Positions 22,080-22,418 of a stretch of DNA of 22,418 nucleotides are shown here, one piece after another. The notes under the pieces are model-generated. The model was not told where the DNA came from. It saw nothing but the letters and a program-made list of their open reading frames with translations, and ran no database searches. The stretch is taken from the NCBI GenBank assembly GCA_041730495.1, contig JBGSBR010000019.1, positions 1-22,418 of the forward strand, read 5' to 3'. Numbering within the stretch: position 1 is the first letter of the stretch; the number at the start of each line of letters is the position of its first letter. Position numbers and translations under genes: made by a program. Source of the DNA: JBGSBR01 sp041730495. GTDB taxonomy: Bacteria > Patescibacteriota > Microgenomatia > UBA1406 > GWC2-37-13.

Positions 22080-22418
22080 ATGAAAGCTTTATCTGTGTTT
22101 TTTATCTCTGTTGTAATCGGAATCATAGCTATAGTGAGCTATACTCTACTCTCTCCACGACAAGTACTCGAAAAAGATACTTCAAAAGATACAGTAACTC
22201 AATCACAAGCATTTGATCTTGCAGAAGCTCCGAAGGAAACTCTACGTGCACAGATTACCTCACTTGAAGGTGATGTGAAGTGGCAGTCCCGCGTGGCTAC
22301 TGAACCGGCCGAACTAAAAGAGCCACGCAAACTCCAACAAGGAGAAGAGATTTTGACAGAAGAAGATGCTACTGTAGAGCTGAGTTTTACTGATCTCGAT
22401 CTTAGTCTTTCACCAGAA
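22080..22418 (+). CDS. membrane-anchored FecR-domain-like protein (partial, 5' end)
   Basis: The first 113 codons are visible and the gene continues past the right edge. An N-terminal signal anchor (about 4-24, MKALSVFFISVVIGIIAIVSYTLL) precedes an acidic linker and then a FecR-like segment: ITSLEGDVKWQSR, LQQGEEILTEEDATVELSFTDLDLSLSP. This matches the G-x-V..., L-x-x-G, L-x-T-x-x-x-A/S-x-x-x-L/F pattern of FecR domains. FecR is a sensor for TonB-linked sigma factors, but many FecR-domain proteins are extracellular beta-rich scaffolds, more likely in an organism of this type. No Shine-Dalgarno. The ATG is chosen as the only start before the hydrophobic segment. Confidence 0.7.
   Translation, partial: MKALSVFFISVVIGIIAIVSYTLLSPRQVLEKDTSKDTVTQSQAFDLAEAPKETLRAQITSLEGDVKWQSRVATEPAELKEPRKLQQGEEILTEEDATVELSFTDLDLSLSPE

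Overview
The window looks like a chromosomal piece of a small-genome bacterium of the Candidate Phyla Radiation (Patescibacteria). Saccharibacteria is one possibility, but the phylum assignment is inference. The evidence is a moderately AT-rich, densely packed genome with almost no Shine-Dalgarno sequences, several genes whose -10 box sits 5-9 nt before the start codon (so their transcripts should be leaderless or nearly so), a membrane-anchored MurF-like ligase, a FemAB protein, and many short orphan proteins. The standard genetic code works throughout. No rRNA, tRNA, CRISPR array or transposase gene was seen.

Left part (1-6954). After the tail of an unidentified plus-strand gene, six minus-strand genes form a likely operon. 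Read in transcription order they are a DEDDh exonuclease fused to a GIY-YIG/UvrC-like nuclease, a membrane-anchored DsbA-like thiol oxidoreductase, an alpha/beta hydrolase, a membrane MurF-like ligase, a DegT-type PLP aminotransferase and a FemAB-type peptidyltransferase. The last three point to cell-wall or surface-precursor chemistry.

Middle part (7039-13713). A palindromic intergenic repeat precedes an overlapping nadD-nadE pair (the last two steps of NAD synthesis). Then come an orphan protein, hflX, a small protein with a HEPN-like RxxxxH motif, and an EamA-family transporter preceded by a well-formed FMN riboswitch, which makes it a likely riboflavin transporter. A Cof-type HAD phosphatase, a 66-residue protein made only of an FtsK gamma-type winged helix, and an 87-residue orphan follow.

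Right part (13664-19190) is a carotenoid operon with overlapping genes: a TetR regulator with a palindrome at its own transcription start, CrtI desaturase, CrtB phytoene synthase, a GGPP-type prenyl diphosphate synthase, then (after a copy of the repeat) a UbiA-family lycopene elongase-like prenyltransferase and a family 2 glycosyltransferase. No cyclase is present. Together they suggest an acyclic, possibly C50 and glycosylated carotenoid.

The end (19213-22418) holds a small orphan membrane protein, a CaCA-type cation exchanger, a YdeI/OmdA protein, a third copy of the repeat, a DedA membrane protein, and the start of a membrane-anchored FecR-like protein cut by the window edge.
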